A stretch of DNA of 64,000 nucleotides from NCBI GenBank assembly GCA_964495935.1, contig CAZBXQ010000012.1, forward strand, positions 1-64,000. The letters are read 5' to 3'. The stretch comes from JAJYSO01 sp964495935. Lineage in GTDB: Bacteria > Bacteroidota > Bacteroidia > Flavobacteriales > Flavobacteriaceae. The translations under genes were made by a program, and so were the position numbers. Below, one piece after another: positions 42,874 through 52,059 of the stretch. Position 1 is the stretch's first letter; the number at the start of each line of letters is the position of its first letter. The notes beneath the pieces are model-generated. The model did not search any database. It was not told where the DNA came from and worked only from the letters and a program-made list of their open reading frames with translations.

Positions 42874-44533
42874 AGAACGAACGCGTGCTCAGGAGAGTTC
42901 GCACGCTATCGAGCGCTTGTACATTACGATGCGTCACTTATTTAATCGCGGATTTTATAAGCCCATGGGGGTTTCCGGACAAACCTTACGGGAAGCGTTG
43001 TTGTTTTTACGCCCGGAGATTTATGGTTCGATTGCCGAAGATAAGTTGGAATTGAATGGGTTATTGTATGTTATAGATCGCCTTCCGATGGGAATTGAGG
43101 AATGTCGTTTTATCAACCTGACCAGTGCCGAAGGCTATCGGGACTCGCATTTTAAAGCTATTATTCCCAAAAAGCGTCGTCGTAATTGTTATCGGATTGA
43201 TGAAGACCAGATGAATATTGAAATTACCCGGGGGCGGTCTGAGATTTATGATATTCTTACCCATCTCACTTTTCTGTATATCGAGTCCTATAAAATTTTG
43301 GATACGGTAGTCGTTACCAAGGAAGGAAAAACCAACAGGGACTGGCAGAAACTGGAAGCAGCAGCCCTTAAATCGGAGCTTACCCGAGCCGAGCGGGAGG
43401 TCGCACTGACCCATGCAGCAAATATTTTAGGACATACTTTTGAAGAATTGGGGCGGGTTTATGACAAGTTTGCTATTCCGGAAAATAAAAACCGTTTTCT
43501 ACATATTATTTATTTTCTGGGAAAACTGGCTTTTGATGAGCGTTTTCTTGATAGGAAACGGGCAATTTCTTTTACGCCGGTGCTTCGGGAGCGATTGGGG
43601 CATCATATCCACGGAGAAATATGGGCCACTAAGATTAAACGGGTGCTGATGGAGAATGACCTTATTCATCGTCGTTTGCACATTGTAAGCGCAAATATGC
43701 ATTCGGTTATGAATACATTGTTTGCTCCTTTTATCTTTAAAGAAAAAGCAGAGAAGGAAGGTGTTTTTAAGGTGTATGAGGAGCTTAGCGATGAGATTGC
43801 CATGGATAAGCGAAAGACCATTGAAAAGGAAGCCATGAGCCGGGGGATGTTTTACATTGAAGATGAAAGCGGTACCAATATTAATGTTCAGATTTTTGAT
43901 ACCTTAAAATTAAATCATTTCGATCCTCGGTTTCAAGTGCGGGATGAGCAAAAAGCACCGGTAATACTGGTCATGGATTATGCGTTTGGGGAACAGGCGT
44001 ATGAAAGTATGGATGAATTGCTCAAACCTTATCAGGTGGATAAAAGAGAAACTCATCTCAATGTGCGATCGATATCCATTATGGGAAAAGCGGGAATCCT
44101 AGATGGACAGAAAGGAGATATTATGATTCCCAGTGCCCATCTTTTTGAAGGTACCGCCGATAATTATCCGTTTAAAAACGAACTCCGGAAAAAGGATTTT
44201 GAGAGGAGCGGGATTAAAGTGTATAAAGGCCCTATGATCACAGTTTTGGGGACTTCTCTACAAAACAAAGATGTCTTGCAGTTTTTTAAGGAATCGACTT
44301 GGAATGTGATTGGCCTGGAGATGGAAGGTGCACATTATCAAAAGGCCATTCAAGCTGCTGCCCGGCTCCGGGGAAATATATCTCCGCTGGTCAAATTGCG
44401 ATATGCCTATTATGCCAGTGATAATCCCTTGGAAACAGGAAGTACGCTGGCTTCAGGGGGGTTGGGAACCACCGGGGTACGCCCTACCTATTGGATTACT
44501 GAAAAAATATTGGAGCAGATTTTTGCCCAATAG
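42854..44533 (+). CDS. Conserved Bacteroidota protein (DUF6909-like) with a nucleoside-phosphorylase-like C-terminus
   Basis: A 559-residue cytoplasmic protein; its partner GH3 gene overlaps its start. The N-terminal part is helical (SHAIERLYITMRHLFNRGFYKP) and has no motif I know. Residues about 365-555 show VILVMDYAFGEQAYE, GKAGILDGQKGDIMIP and WNVIGLEMEGAHYQKA, in the order expected of nucleoside phosphorylase-like folds, where the E-M-E segment binds ribose. This suggests a nucleoside or AMP nucleosidase-type activity, but the N-terminal half is unexplained. The name DUF6909 is a recollection, not a search result. Confident as a gene, cautious about function. Confidence 0.75.
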   Translation: MIKIQNRERTRAQESSHAIERLYITMRHLFNRGFYKPMGVSGQTLREALLFLRPEIYGSIAEDKLELNGLLYVIDRLPMGIEECRFINLTSAEGYRDSHFKAIIPKKRRRNCYRIDEDQMNIEITRGRSEIYDILTHLTFLYIESYKILDTVVVTKEGKTNRDWQKLEAAALKSELTRAEREVALTHAANILGHTFEELGRVYDKFAIPENKNRFLHIIYFLGKLAFDERFLDRKRAISFTPVLRERLGHHIHGEIWATKIKRVLMENDLIHRRLHIVSANMHSVMNTLFAPFIFKEKAEKEGVFKVYEELSDEIAMDKRKTIEKEAMSRGMFYIEDESGTNINVQIFDTLKLNHFDPRFQVRDEQKAPVILVMDYAFGEQAYESMDELLKPYQVDKRETHLNVRSISIMGKAGILDGQKGDIMIPSAHLFEGTADNYPFKNELRKKDFERSGIKVYKGPMITVLGTSLQNKDVLQFFKESTWNVIGLEMEGAHYQKAIQAAARLRGNISPLVKLRYAYYASDNPLETGSTLASGGLGTTGVRPTYWITEKILEQIFAQ

Positions 44534-44568
44534 AATAACCTTAAGATGAATGATAAAATAGACTTTTT

Positions 44569-45396
44569 ATGAAACGGACTTTTTTTATTTTTTCGATCCT
44601 GTTTTTTGTGGTATTGTACGGGCATGCCGGAACAGTCGATACCTTGAAAACCTATAGCCCGGATATGGACAAAGAGGTGTATAGTCTGGTCATTTTACCG
44701 GACAATTATAGAACGCAGAAAACCGAATCTTTTCCCGTTTTGTATCTGCTTCATGGTTATAGTGGAGATTATACCAGTTGGCTTGATGTAGTCCCGGAAC
44801 TAAAAAAGTATGTCGATGATTTTCAGATGATCGTGGTTACTCCTGACGGCCATTATGACAGTTGGTATTTGGATAGCCCGGTGAATGATAAGGTTCGTTA
44901 CGAGACCTTTATGACAACGACTTTAATTACTGCGATAGACCACCGATATCGCACCCGAAAAGATCGGAACTCGCGGGGGATTTCCGGCTTGAGTATGGGA
45001 GGCCACGGAGCTTTGTATTTGTCTATTCGGCACCCGGATTTGTACGGGGCGGCAACATCTATGAGTGGAGGCGTTGATTTGCGTCCGTTTCCCGATAATT
45101 GGAATTTGAAAAAGGTGCTCGGAAGTTTACAATCTCATCCGGAGAATTGGGAGCGTAATAGCGTGATTAATTTGGTAGATCGACTTACCAATGGAGAGCT
45201 GAAGCTTTTTATCGATATTGGTGTCGATGATTTCTTTCTGAAGGTCAATCGGAATTTGCATCAGGCACTGCTGGATCTCAAAATAGATCACGATTATATA
45301 GAACGTCCCGGCGGACATACTTGGAAGTATTGGCGGAATGCACTGCCGTATCACATGCTTTTCTTTTCCCGCTTTTTTAAAGCGGATGAAACTTGA
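44569..45396 (+). CDS. Secreted esterase (esterase D-like alpha/beta hydrolase)
   Basis: A 275-residue protein with a signal peptide (FFIFSILFFVVLYGHAG). The nucleophile elbow GLSMGGHGA contains the catalytic serine (near residue 145), VLYLLHGYSGDYTSWLD gives the oxyanion loop, and a late GGHTWKYWRNALPYH supplies the histidine. The fold is PF00756-like. It is close to feruloyl/S-formylglutathione-type esterases, but secretion points to a polysaccharide or ester side group as substrate. It follows the DUF6909-like gene by 35 bases. Confidence 0.88.
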   Translation: MKRTFFIFSILFFVVLYGHAGTVDTLKTYSPDMDKEVYSLVILPDNYRTQKTESFPVLYLLHGYSGDYTSWLDVVPELKKYVDDFQMIVVTPDGHYDSWYLDSPVNDKVRYETFMTTTLITAIDHRYRTRKDRNSRGISGLSMGGHGALYLSIRHPDLYGAATSMSGGVDLRPFPDNWNLKKVLGSLQSHPENWERNSVINLVDRLTNGELKLFIDIGVDDFFLKVNRNLHQALLDLKIDHDYIERPGGHTWKYWRNALPYHMLFFSRFFKADET

Positions 45397-45400
45397 GTTT

Positions 45401-45440
45401 TACGCAAAATCTTTCGGTTTTGCATTTCATGCGTATTTTT
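45401..45440. terminator. Terminator between convergent esterase and phosphoesterase genes
   Basis: GCAAAATC (45404-45411) pairs with GGTTTTGC (45416-45423), loop TTTC; TACGCA and TGCGTA can extend it. TATTTTTTAATT follows on the plus side. It sits between genes that run toward each other. Confidence 0.6.
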
Positions 45441-46171
45441 TAATTCCTTCCCTTTTCATTGGGGTAGAGGGTATATACGGCATCACTTTGAAAGACTTTT
45501 TTGGTATTGATTTCGAGCATTGATAATTTTCCTCTAAATCCGGCACCGGTATCTACATTCCAAACATTTAGGGCTCGATAAGGACGTGTTACTCCCAGAT
45601 TATTGACGGGGGTGTGCCCGATGAAGATCTCGTTGAAATGGGTGAAGCGTTCCGGAAATCGGGGATCTGATTTTTTTAATGCGGGATCGGTGGCCACCGC
45701 TGTTTCCCATAGCGTTCGATCCCAATAGAAGACCTGCTGATCATATTCCTTCTCCGGCCCCGATAATTTACTGAATCCAGCGTGCAGGAAAAGCCGGTTT
45801 TTCTTGTCGATAAAATAGTTTTCGAGGTTTTTGAGGAAGTGGTGATGGGTTTTGAGGGTAGAGGCCGATTCATGCTTATAGGCCTCAAGCGTAGAACGCC
45901 CCCCATGATTGAGCCAAAGGTCATTTCGATTTTGATTTTCAAGCCAGTCCGTAAACAGCGCATCATGGTTTCCTCTTAAAAATCGGCAGGAGTGCGTTTT
46001 CTGAAGCTTGAGAAGAATATTGATAACGGCCGGGGAACCGCTCCATCCATCGACATAATCTCCCAAAAAGACAAGTTGATCCTCGGGCCGGAGATGGGCC
46101 CGATTGAGAACCTGTTGAAGAGCTTTATCGGCGCCGTGAATATCTCCGATTACAAATGTTCGTGGTGTCAT
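45440..46171 (-). CDS. Metallophosphoesterase (PrpA/ApaH-like)
   Basis: A 243-residue calcineurin-type phosphoesterase with the dinuclear metal motifs in order: GDIHGADKAL near residue 9, GDYVDG near 38, GNHD near 68, then HAG near 128 and GHTP near 195. These fit PPP-type protein phosphatases and ApaH (Ap4A hydrolase). The exact substrate cannot be told. It is convergent with the esterase and divergent from the moxR operon. Confidence 0.9.
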   Translation of the reverse strand: MTPRTFVIGDIHGADKALQQVLNRAHLRPEDQLVFLGDYVDGWSGSPAVINILLKLQKTHSCRFLRGNHDALFTDWLENQNRNDLWLNHGGRSTLEAYKHESASTLKTHHHFLKNLENYFIDKKNRLFLHAGFSKLSGPEKEYDQQVFYWDRTLWETAVATDPALKKSDPRFPERFTHFNEIFIGHTPVNNLGVTRPYRALNVWNVDTGAGFRGKLSMLEINTKKVFQSDAVYTLYPNEKGRN

Positions 46172-46410
46172 ATTTTAAAAGGTAGAGACGTGTGAAATCT
46201 CAAATTTAATTTTCCTGGAGCGACTATACAACCTTCGATGGTTAATAAATATGAAAAAAATGGAACTGATAATTTTTTCACAAAAACTTTGAGATAAAAT
46301 CAATAGAGATGCTTTTTAACCTATAATTAACAGCGATTATGGAGCGATTTATACACTTTGCAGCGTCGGAAAATCACAGGTTACAAGACCTCTAAAATTT
46401 AATTGTTAGT

Positions 46411-47409
46411 ATGGCAGAAACCAAAATAAATATCGGTGAGCTGAATGAGCAAATTCAAAGGGAGAGTGCCTTTATTGATTTGCTGCAAAATGAAATGAAA
46501 AAGGTGATCGTGGGGCAGAAGGGGATGATTGAACGCCTTTTAATTGGTTTGTTGGGGCAAGGTCATATTCTTTTGGAAGGGGTGCCGGGATTGGCTAAAA
46601 CGCTGGCTATTAACACCCTTTCAAAAGCTGTTGACGGGAGCTTTAGTCGTATTCAGTTTACTCCGGATTTACTCCCTGCAGATGTGATTGGAACGATGAT
46701 TTATAATGTCAAGGAGAATGATTTTGGAGTCAAAAGAGGGCCTATATTTGCCAATTTTGTCCTGGCCGATGAGATTAACCGGGCACCGGCCAAGGTACAG
46801 TCTGCTCTGTTGGAGGCGATGCAGGAAAAACAGGTGACCATCGGGGATGAGACCTTTATTTTGGATCGACCATTCCTGGTCATGGCTACGCAGAACCCGG
46901 TTGAGCAGGAGGGAACTTACCCACTTCCGGAAGCGCAAGTTGACCGGTTTATGCTGAAAGCAGTGATTGATTATCCGAAAAAGGCCGAGGAGCAGCAGAT
47001 TATGCGGGCCAATTTAAATGCCAGTTTTGGAGAAGTGAATCCGGTGGTGACTTTAGACCAAATTAGATCTGCGCAAAAAGCTGTTCGCAAGGTCTATATG
47101 GATGAGAAAATTGAGAATTATATATTGGATATCGTCTTCGCAACTCGAAATCCGGGAGCAGCTAATTTGCAATCTCTGGCACCGCTTATTTCCTTTGGTG
47201 CTTCCCCCCGAGCGAGTATCAATATGGCCATAGCAGCAAAATGTTACGCTTTTATCAAGCAGCGAGGATATGTAATTCCCGAGGATGTGCGGGAAGTGGT
47301 GATGGACGTTTTACGACATCGTATCGGAATAACCTATGAGGCAGAAGCCGAAAATGTCCGGTCGGAAGATATCGTCGGTAAAATCGTCAATGAAATTGAG
47401 GTTCCCTGA
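46411..47409 (+). CDS. MoxR-family AAA+ ATPase
   Basis: A 332-residue AAA+ protein that heads the Bat operon and acts as a chaperone for the VWA proteins encoded after it. Walker A GVPGLAKT is at 57-64, Walker B FVLADEINRAPAK near 116, sensor VMATQNPVEQEGTYPLPEAQ near 160, and AAKCYAFIKQRGYVIPEDV near the end. It lies 89 bases before the DUF58 gene. A 239-base gap upstream probably carries the operon promoter; TTTATACACTTTG (46338-46350) is close to but not the consensus. Confidence 0.95.
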   Translation: MAETKINIGELNEQIQRESAFIDLLQNEMKKVIVGQKGMIERLLIGLLGQGHILLEGVPGLAKTLAINTLSKAVDGSFSRIQFTPDLLPADVIGTMIYNVKENDFGVKRGPIFANFVLADEINRAPAKVQSALLEAMQEKQVTIGDETFILDRPFLVMATQNPVEQEGTYPLPEAQVDRFMLKAVIDYPKKAEEQQIMRANLNASFGEVNPVVTLDQIRSAQKAVRKVYMDEKIENYILDIVFATRNPGAANLQSLAPLISFGASPRASINMAIAAKCYAFIKQRGYVIPEDVREVVMDVLRHRIGITYEAEAENVRSEDIVGKIVNEIEVP

Positions 47410-47498
47410 TGGACCGGATTTGAAGCTTGCCGGTGACATTACCGGATGCAGTATAATGATTTTCAAAGAATCTTTAAAATAGAGGGTTCGTCCCATCA

Positions 47499-48362
47499 AT
47501 GGATACCAAAGAATTACTAAAAAAAGTTCGACGGATTGAAATTAAGACCAAGCGATTGAGCAACCATATCTTTGGGGGTGAGTATCAATCGGCTTTTAAA
47601 GGTCATGGTATGGCCTTTAGCGAGATCCGGCAGTATCAGTTTGGTGATGATATACGTAATATTGACTGGAATGTTACCGCCCGTTATAATGAGCCTTATA
47701 TCAAGATTTTTGAGGAAGAGCGGGAACTTACCTTGTTGCTCATGGTAGATGTCTCCGGCTCTCAGTTTTTTGGAACCGACGGTGGCTTTAAACAGGAGAT
47801 CATCACCGAAATTGCAGCGACCCTCGCTTTTTCGGCTACGACTAATAATGATAAGGTGGGACTGCTGCTATTCTCTGACCGGATCGAAAAATTTATCCCC
47901 CCCAAAAAAGGCCGTTCTCATGTTTTATGGATTATTCGCGATCTGTTGGAATTTAAACCGACCGGGGTGCAGACCGATATTAATCAAGCGGTGCGTTATA
48001 TCCAAAATATGATGAAAAAACAGGCCATTGTTTTTATTCTTTCCGATTTTATGGCCGAAGATTATGAGAGTGCCCTGAAAGTGATGGGGAATAAACACGA
48101 TTTAACGGGAATTCGGGTGTATGACCGGAGGGAGACAGAGATGCCCAATCTGGGAATGGTTAACATGAGAGATGCCGAGACGGGAGAATTTATGTTGGTC
48201 AATACGGGGTCGGCTGCTGTACGACAAAACTATGCGACATATTATCGCCGGCGAGTGCAGTATTATGAACAGGCATTTACAAAAAGTCAGGGCGGCCGGA
48301 TGAGCTTACAGGTGGGGGAGAGCTATGTGAAAAAACTTTTAGGATATTTCAAGAGGCGTTAA
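47499..48362 (+). CDS. DUF58-domain protein (VWA-like)
   Basis: A 287-residue protein with the DUF58 landmark GEYQSAFKGHGMAFSEIRQY...DDIRNIDWNVTARYN and a VWA-like metal site MVDVSGSQFFG (D-x-S-x-S). Partner of MoxR ATPases in Bat operons of Bacteroidota; it may deliver clients or hold the complex at the membrane, as known only by gene context. The next gene starts 3 bases after its stop, so translation is coupled. Confidence 0.93.
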   Translation: MDTKELLKKVRRIEIKTKRLSNHIFGGEYQSAFKGHGMAFSEIRQYQFGDDIRNIDWNVTARYNEPYIKIFEEERELTLLLMVDVSGSQFFGTDGGFKQEIITEIAATLAFSATTNNDKVGLLLFSDRIEKFIPPKKGRSHVLWIIRDLLEFKPTGVQTDINQAVRYIQNMMKKQAIVFILSDFMAEDYESALKVMGNKHDLTGIRVYDRRETEMPNLGMVNMRDAETGEFMLVNTGSAAVRQNYATYYRRRVQYYEQAFTKSQGGRMSLQVGESYVKKLLGYFKRR

Positions 48363-48365
48363 AGC

Positions 48366-50003
48366 ATGGAATACGGAATTTGGAAATATCAAGGCCAAAC
48401 GAAAGGACTGGGGGTGCTGTTGCTCCTTCTTCTTATTTCCCGGACACTCAGCTATGGTCAAGAGGTTACTTCTTCTATTGACCGCGATACCATAAAAATA
48501 GGCGAGCAGATCAATTATAAAATTGAAATTGAAGCCGATTCCTCCTCGCGAGTGGTATTTCCGCAGGGACAGAGTTTTTTACCGTTGGAAATTATCGATT
48601 CCACCGCGATTGATACCTTTATAAGTAAGAATTCTTATAAACTTCAAAAAGTCTTTCCGCTAACCCAATTTGATTCCGGCGGATATACGATTCCGAAGCA
48701 GACGATTATTATCAATGACAAGGGCTATTACACCGATTCTTTTGCGGTTCGGGTGAACGGGGTGGTGGTCGATACCACCCGGCAGAAACTGTATCCGGTA
48801 AAACCGGCTCTTGGAATTACAACTCCATTTGAGGTGCCGACTTGGGTTTGGTGGCTTTTGGGAGTTTTGATCATCGCGGCGTTGGTGTATTTGTTTTTAA
48901 AAACCCGAAAGCGAATTATTGAAAAGCGTAAGGAACTCCCGCCTTATGAAAAGGCCATCGAGAGTTTAAAAAAATTGGATGCAAGTGGCGATTTGGAGGA
49001 AGGGAAAATTAAGGATTTTTATAGCCGGCTGTCCTATACCCTGAAACGCTATGTGGATGAGAAAATTGATGATCGGGCCATGGAAAGCACTACGGATGAG
49101 TTTGTTACCTTGCTACGACTCTTTAAACAGGATCGTAAAATTTATCTCAAAGAACAGGTTATTGACAGTATAGCGTCTGTTTTAAATCGTTCCGACCTGG
49201 CCAAATTTGCAGGGATTCACACCGATAAGCTGACGGCCCGGGAAGATCGGGAGACCGTGGAAGAAAATATTAATGCCTTCCATAAAGCCATTCCGGAGCC
49301 AACGGAAGAAGAGAAGCTTTTAAACGAAGAATACCGCAAGAAAATAGAACAGAAAGAGAAAAGACGGAAAATACTGTTGAAGATTGGGGCGGGTGTGGCC
49401 ATTTTAATACTTGTGTTTTCCGTTTTCCTCGGGGTGAAGGGAATGGATTATACCAAGAGTCTGTTTTCTTCTCATTATACCGAGAAACTCTTAAAAAAGG
49501 ACTGGGTGAAAAGTGAATACGGAACCCTCGGGATGACCCTTTCGGCTCCGGAAGTATTGATTCGACATACCGATTCCCTGCAGTTGATCTTCCCCGGTAA
49601 AACGGAGTCTGAAGAACGTTTTTCCTTTGGGAATATCAAGGGGCGATTTTATACCCAAGTGACCAATGTACGACTTCAAAAAGCGGCTCAAATTGATTCT
49701 GTGGATGTGGGAAAACTACTGGATACCGAGCTGGATTTTGCTCAACCGGATAATGTAACCTTTAAGAACGAAGAATTTAAGACGTTAAGCAACGAGAAAG
49801 GACAACGATTTTTTGGAACTTTTAGCATTGATGACCCCCTGGCACGGTCGAATCGCCGAAAGGAATATACTTTTATTGTCTTTTCGGAACGCGGTGGGTT
49901 ACAGGAAGTACTGATTACGCATGACCAGGGCGATGAGGCCGGTAAGCGATTGGAGGAACGTATTATCAATTCCATTGAATTTGACAGGGAGCACGATGGT
50001 TAA
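48366..50003 (+). CDS. Bat operon membrane protein (DUF4381-like / BatD-like)
   Basis: A 545-residue membrane protein between DUF58 and batA. A signal or anchor (LGVLLLLLLISRTLSYGQ) is followed by a beta-rich extracytoplasmic domain (EVTSSIDRDTIKIGEQI), one membrane helix (VWWLLGVLIIAALVYLFL, near 160), a charged cytoplasmic linker, a second helix near 340 (AGVAILILVFSVFLGV) and a C-terminal domain. Bacteroidota Bat operons usually hold such a gene here. It overlaps batA by 8 bases. The function is not established. Confidence 0.8.
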   Translation: MEYGIWKYQGQTKGLGVLLLLLLISRTLSYGQEVTSSIDRDTIKIGEQINYKIEIEADSSSRVVFPQGQSFLPLEIIDSTAIDTFISKNSYKLQKVFPLTQFDSGGYTIPKQTIIINDKGYYTDSFAVRVNGVVVDTTRQKLYPVKPALGITTPFEVPTWVWWLLGVLIIAALVYLFLKTRKRIIEKRKELPPYEKAIESLKKLDASGDLEEGKIKDFYSRLSYTLKRYVDEKIDDRAMESTTDEFVTLLRLFKQDRKIYLKEQVIDSIASVLNRSDLAKFAGIHTDKLTAREDRETVEENINAFHKAIPEPTEEEKLLNEEYRKKIEQKEKRRKILLKIGAGVAILILVFSVFLGVKGMDYTKSLFSSHYTEKLLKKDWVKSEYGTLGMTLSAPEVLIRHTDSLQLIFPGKTESEERFSFGNIKGRFYTQVTNVRLQKAAQIDSVDVGKLLDTELDFAQPDNVTFKNEEFKTLSNEKGQRFFGTFSIDDPLARSNRRKEYTFIVFSERGGLQEVLITHDQGDEAGKRLEERIINSIEFDREHDG

Positions 50004-51009
50004 TTATTTTAGAAATATCACCTTTGAAAATCCGGAATGGTTTTGGCTTTTGTTGCTCATTCCGCTGTTGACCGGTTATTACTTGTGGACGCGTCATCGA
50101 GAAACGGCTTCTGTAAAGATTTCGAGCCTGAAGGGATTTCAAGTCCGACAAGGATTGTTACCCCGATTAAAACCGGTATTGTTTATCCTGAAAATGCTGG
50201 GATTGGCATTACTTATTACGGCAATGGCCCGGCCTCGCACGGTAGAGACGTCCCGAAAAGTAAAAACCAAAGAAGGAATCGATATCGTTATGGCGATGGA
50301 TGTTTCGGGAAGTATGCTGGCTCGTGATTTAAAGCCCGATCGGTTGCAGGCCTTAAAAGATGTGGCTATCAACTTTGTAAAAGAACGTCCCAACGATCGT
50401 ATTGGTTTAGTGATTTATGCCGGTGAGAGCTATACAAGAACACCGGTAACCAGTGATCGAAAAATTGTGATGGATGCCATCAACAGCATTGAATATGACC
50501 GAACCATTGAAGATGGAACGGCTATTGGGATGGGACTGGCAACCGCTGTTAACCGATTGAAAGACAGTAAAGCCAAGAGCCGGATTGTGATTTTATTGAC
50601 CGACGGGGTTAACAATACCGGGCAAATCGATCCGCATACGGCGACAGACCTGGCTTTGAAATATAATATAAAGGTCTATACGATTGGGATCGGAACTAAC
50701 GGAATGGCGATGAGTCCGGTGGGGTTTCTGCCCAATGGAAGATTACATTTTGCACGGGTGCCGGTAGAAATTGATGAAGATTTATTGAAGGAGATCGCCC
50801 GGAAAACCGGAGGACGTTATTTTAGGGCCACCGATCGCGAAAAGCTGGAAGACATATACGAGGAGATTAATGCGCTGGAAACCTCAGAGATTGAAGATTA
50901 CGTATATACGGATTATACCGAGAAATACCGTCCCTTACTACTCTTGGGAGGAGTTTTGTTTTTAATGGAATTTTTACTGCGGTATACGGTGTTTAGAAGT
51001 TTTGTGTAA
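49996..51009 (+). CDS. batA: BatA: VWA-domain membrane protein
   Basis: A 337-residue protein with two N-terminal membrane helices (WFWLLLLIPLLTGYYLW; KMLGLALLITAMARP), a VWA domain with MIDAS metal motif MAMDVSGSML and LLTDGVNNTG, and a C-terminal helix (LLLLGGVLFLMEFLL). Bat proteins act in aerobic tolerance and cell-envelope stress. ATG 49996 overlaps the 3' end of the preceding gene by 8 bases; starts further upstream (from 49921) would give a poor N-terminus. batB begins at the very next base after its stop. Confidence 0.93.
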   Translation: MVNYFRNITFENPEWFWLLLLIPLLTGYYLWTRHRETASVKISSLKGFQVRQGLLPRLKPVLFILKMLGLALLITAMARPRTVETSRKVKTKEGIDIVMAMDVSGSMLARDLKPDRLQALKDVAINFVKERPNDRIGLVIYAGESYTRTPVTSDRKIVMDAINSIEYDRTIEDGTAIGMGLATAVNRLKDSKAKSRIVILLTDGVNNTGQIDPHTATDLALKYNIKVYTIGIGTNGMAMSPVGFLPNGRLHFARVPVEIDEDLLKEIARKTGGRYFRATDREKLEDIYEEINALETSEIEDYVYTDYTEKYRPLLLLGGVLFLMEFLLRYTVFRSFV

Positions 51010-52059
51010 ATGATTATACTCGACGAGAAAATATATTTGTGGTTGTTTTGGGTGATTCCGGTAATTGCGGCCCTGTTTTTACTATCGCGATGGTGGCGAA
51101 AACGAGCGCAAAATAAATTTGCCGACCCCGAATCCCTGCGGAAGCTGAGTCCGGATAAGAGTCGGTTTAAACCCATTTTGAAGTTTGTGTTCTTTGCTTT
51201 GGCGATGGCTTGTTTGGTTTTGGCATTGGTCAATCCCAAGATGGGATCAAAATTGGAATCGGTAACGCGGGAAGGAGTAGATATTGTTTTTGCTGTAGAT
51301 GTTTCCAAGAGTATGCTGGCCGAGGATGTGGCTCCCAATCGACTCGATAAAGCCAAGCAGATTGTACAGCGAATCATTGACCAATTAAAAGGGGATCGCG
51401 TGGGGATTATTGCTTATGCCGGGAGTGCGGTGCCACAACTTCCCATAACCACCGATTATGGAGCCGCCAAATTGTTTCTGGATAACCTAAATACCAATAT
51501 GGTTTCCAGTCAGGGAACCGCCATTGCCGAAGCCATTAAATTGAGTCTGGAATATTATGATGATGATTCTCAAACCAGTCGGGTCTTGTTTTTATTGACC
51601 GATGGGGAAGATCATGAAGGAGAAATTGAAGCCTTGGCACAAGAAGCTGCAAAGAAGAATATTCATATCTTCACCATTGGGATGGGATCGATAAAAGGAG
51701 GACGTATTCCTATTCGAGTAAACGGTACGCTTCGTGAATATAAAAAAGATTGGAACGGGGAAACGGTGATTACAAAAATGGACGAGTCGGCCTTACGGCA
51801 AATTGCCAAGATTACGCACGGAGAATACATCGAAGGAAGAAGCACGCAAGCGGTACTGGAAAAGGTAAATGAATTTTTGGATGGACTTAACAAATCGGAT
51901 ATCGAAACCAAACAGTTTGCCTCTTTTCAGTCTCAATTTCAATGGTTCTTGGGGTTTGGCATACTTTTTATGGTATTAGAGGTGTTACTTTTAGAACGAA
52001 AAACAGCTTGGTTGAATCGTTTGAATTTGTTCAATGAAAGGAGAGAAGATGAAGCGTAA
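51010..52059 (+). CDS. batB: BatB: VWA-domain membrane protein
   Basis: A 349-residue paralogue of BatA. It has membrane helices near residues 9-27 (LWLFWVIPVIAALFLLSRW) and 60-77 (FFALAMACLVLALVNP), the MIDAS motif FAVDVSKSML, LLTDGEDHEG and a C-terminal helix FLGFGILFMVLEVLLLE. The start follows the batA stop with no gap. batC starts inside its last codons, so the five genes are translated as a coupled set. Confidence 0.93.
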   Translation: MIILDEKIYLWLFWVIPVIAALFLLSRWWRKRAQNKFADPESLRKLSPDKSRFKPILKFVFFALAMACLVLALVNPKMGSKLESVTREGVDIVFAVDVSKSMLAEDVAPNRLDKAKQIVQRIIDQLKGDRVGIIAYAGSAVPQLPITTDYGAAKLFLDNLNTNMVSSQGTAIAEAIKLSLEYYDDDSQTSRVLFLLTDGEDHEGEIEALAQEAAKKNIHIFTIGMGSIKGGRIPIRVNGTLREYKKDWNGETVITKMDESALRQIAKITHGEYIEGRSTQAVLEKVNEFLDGLNKSDIETKQFASFQSQFQWFLGFGILFMVLEVLLLERKTAWLNRLNLFNERREDEA

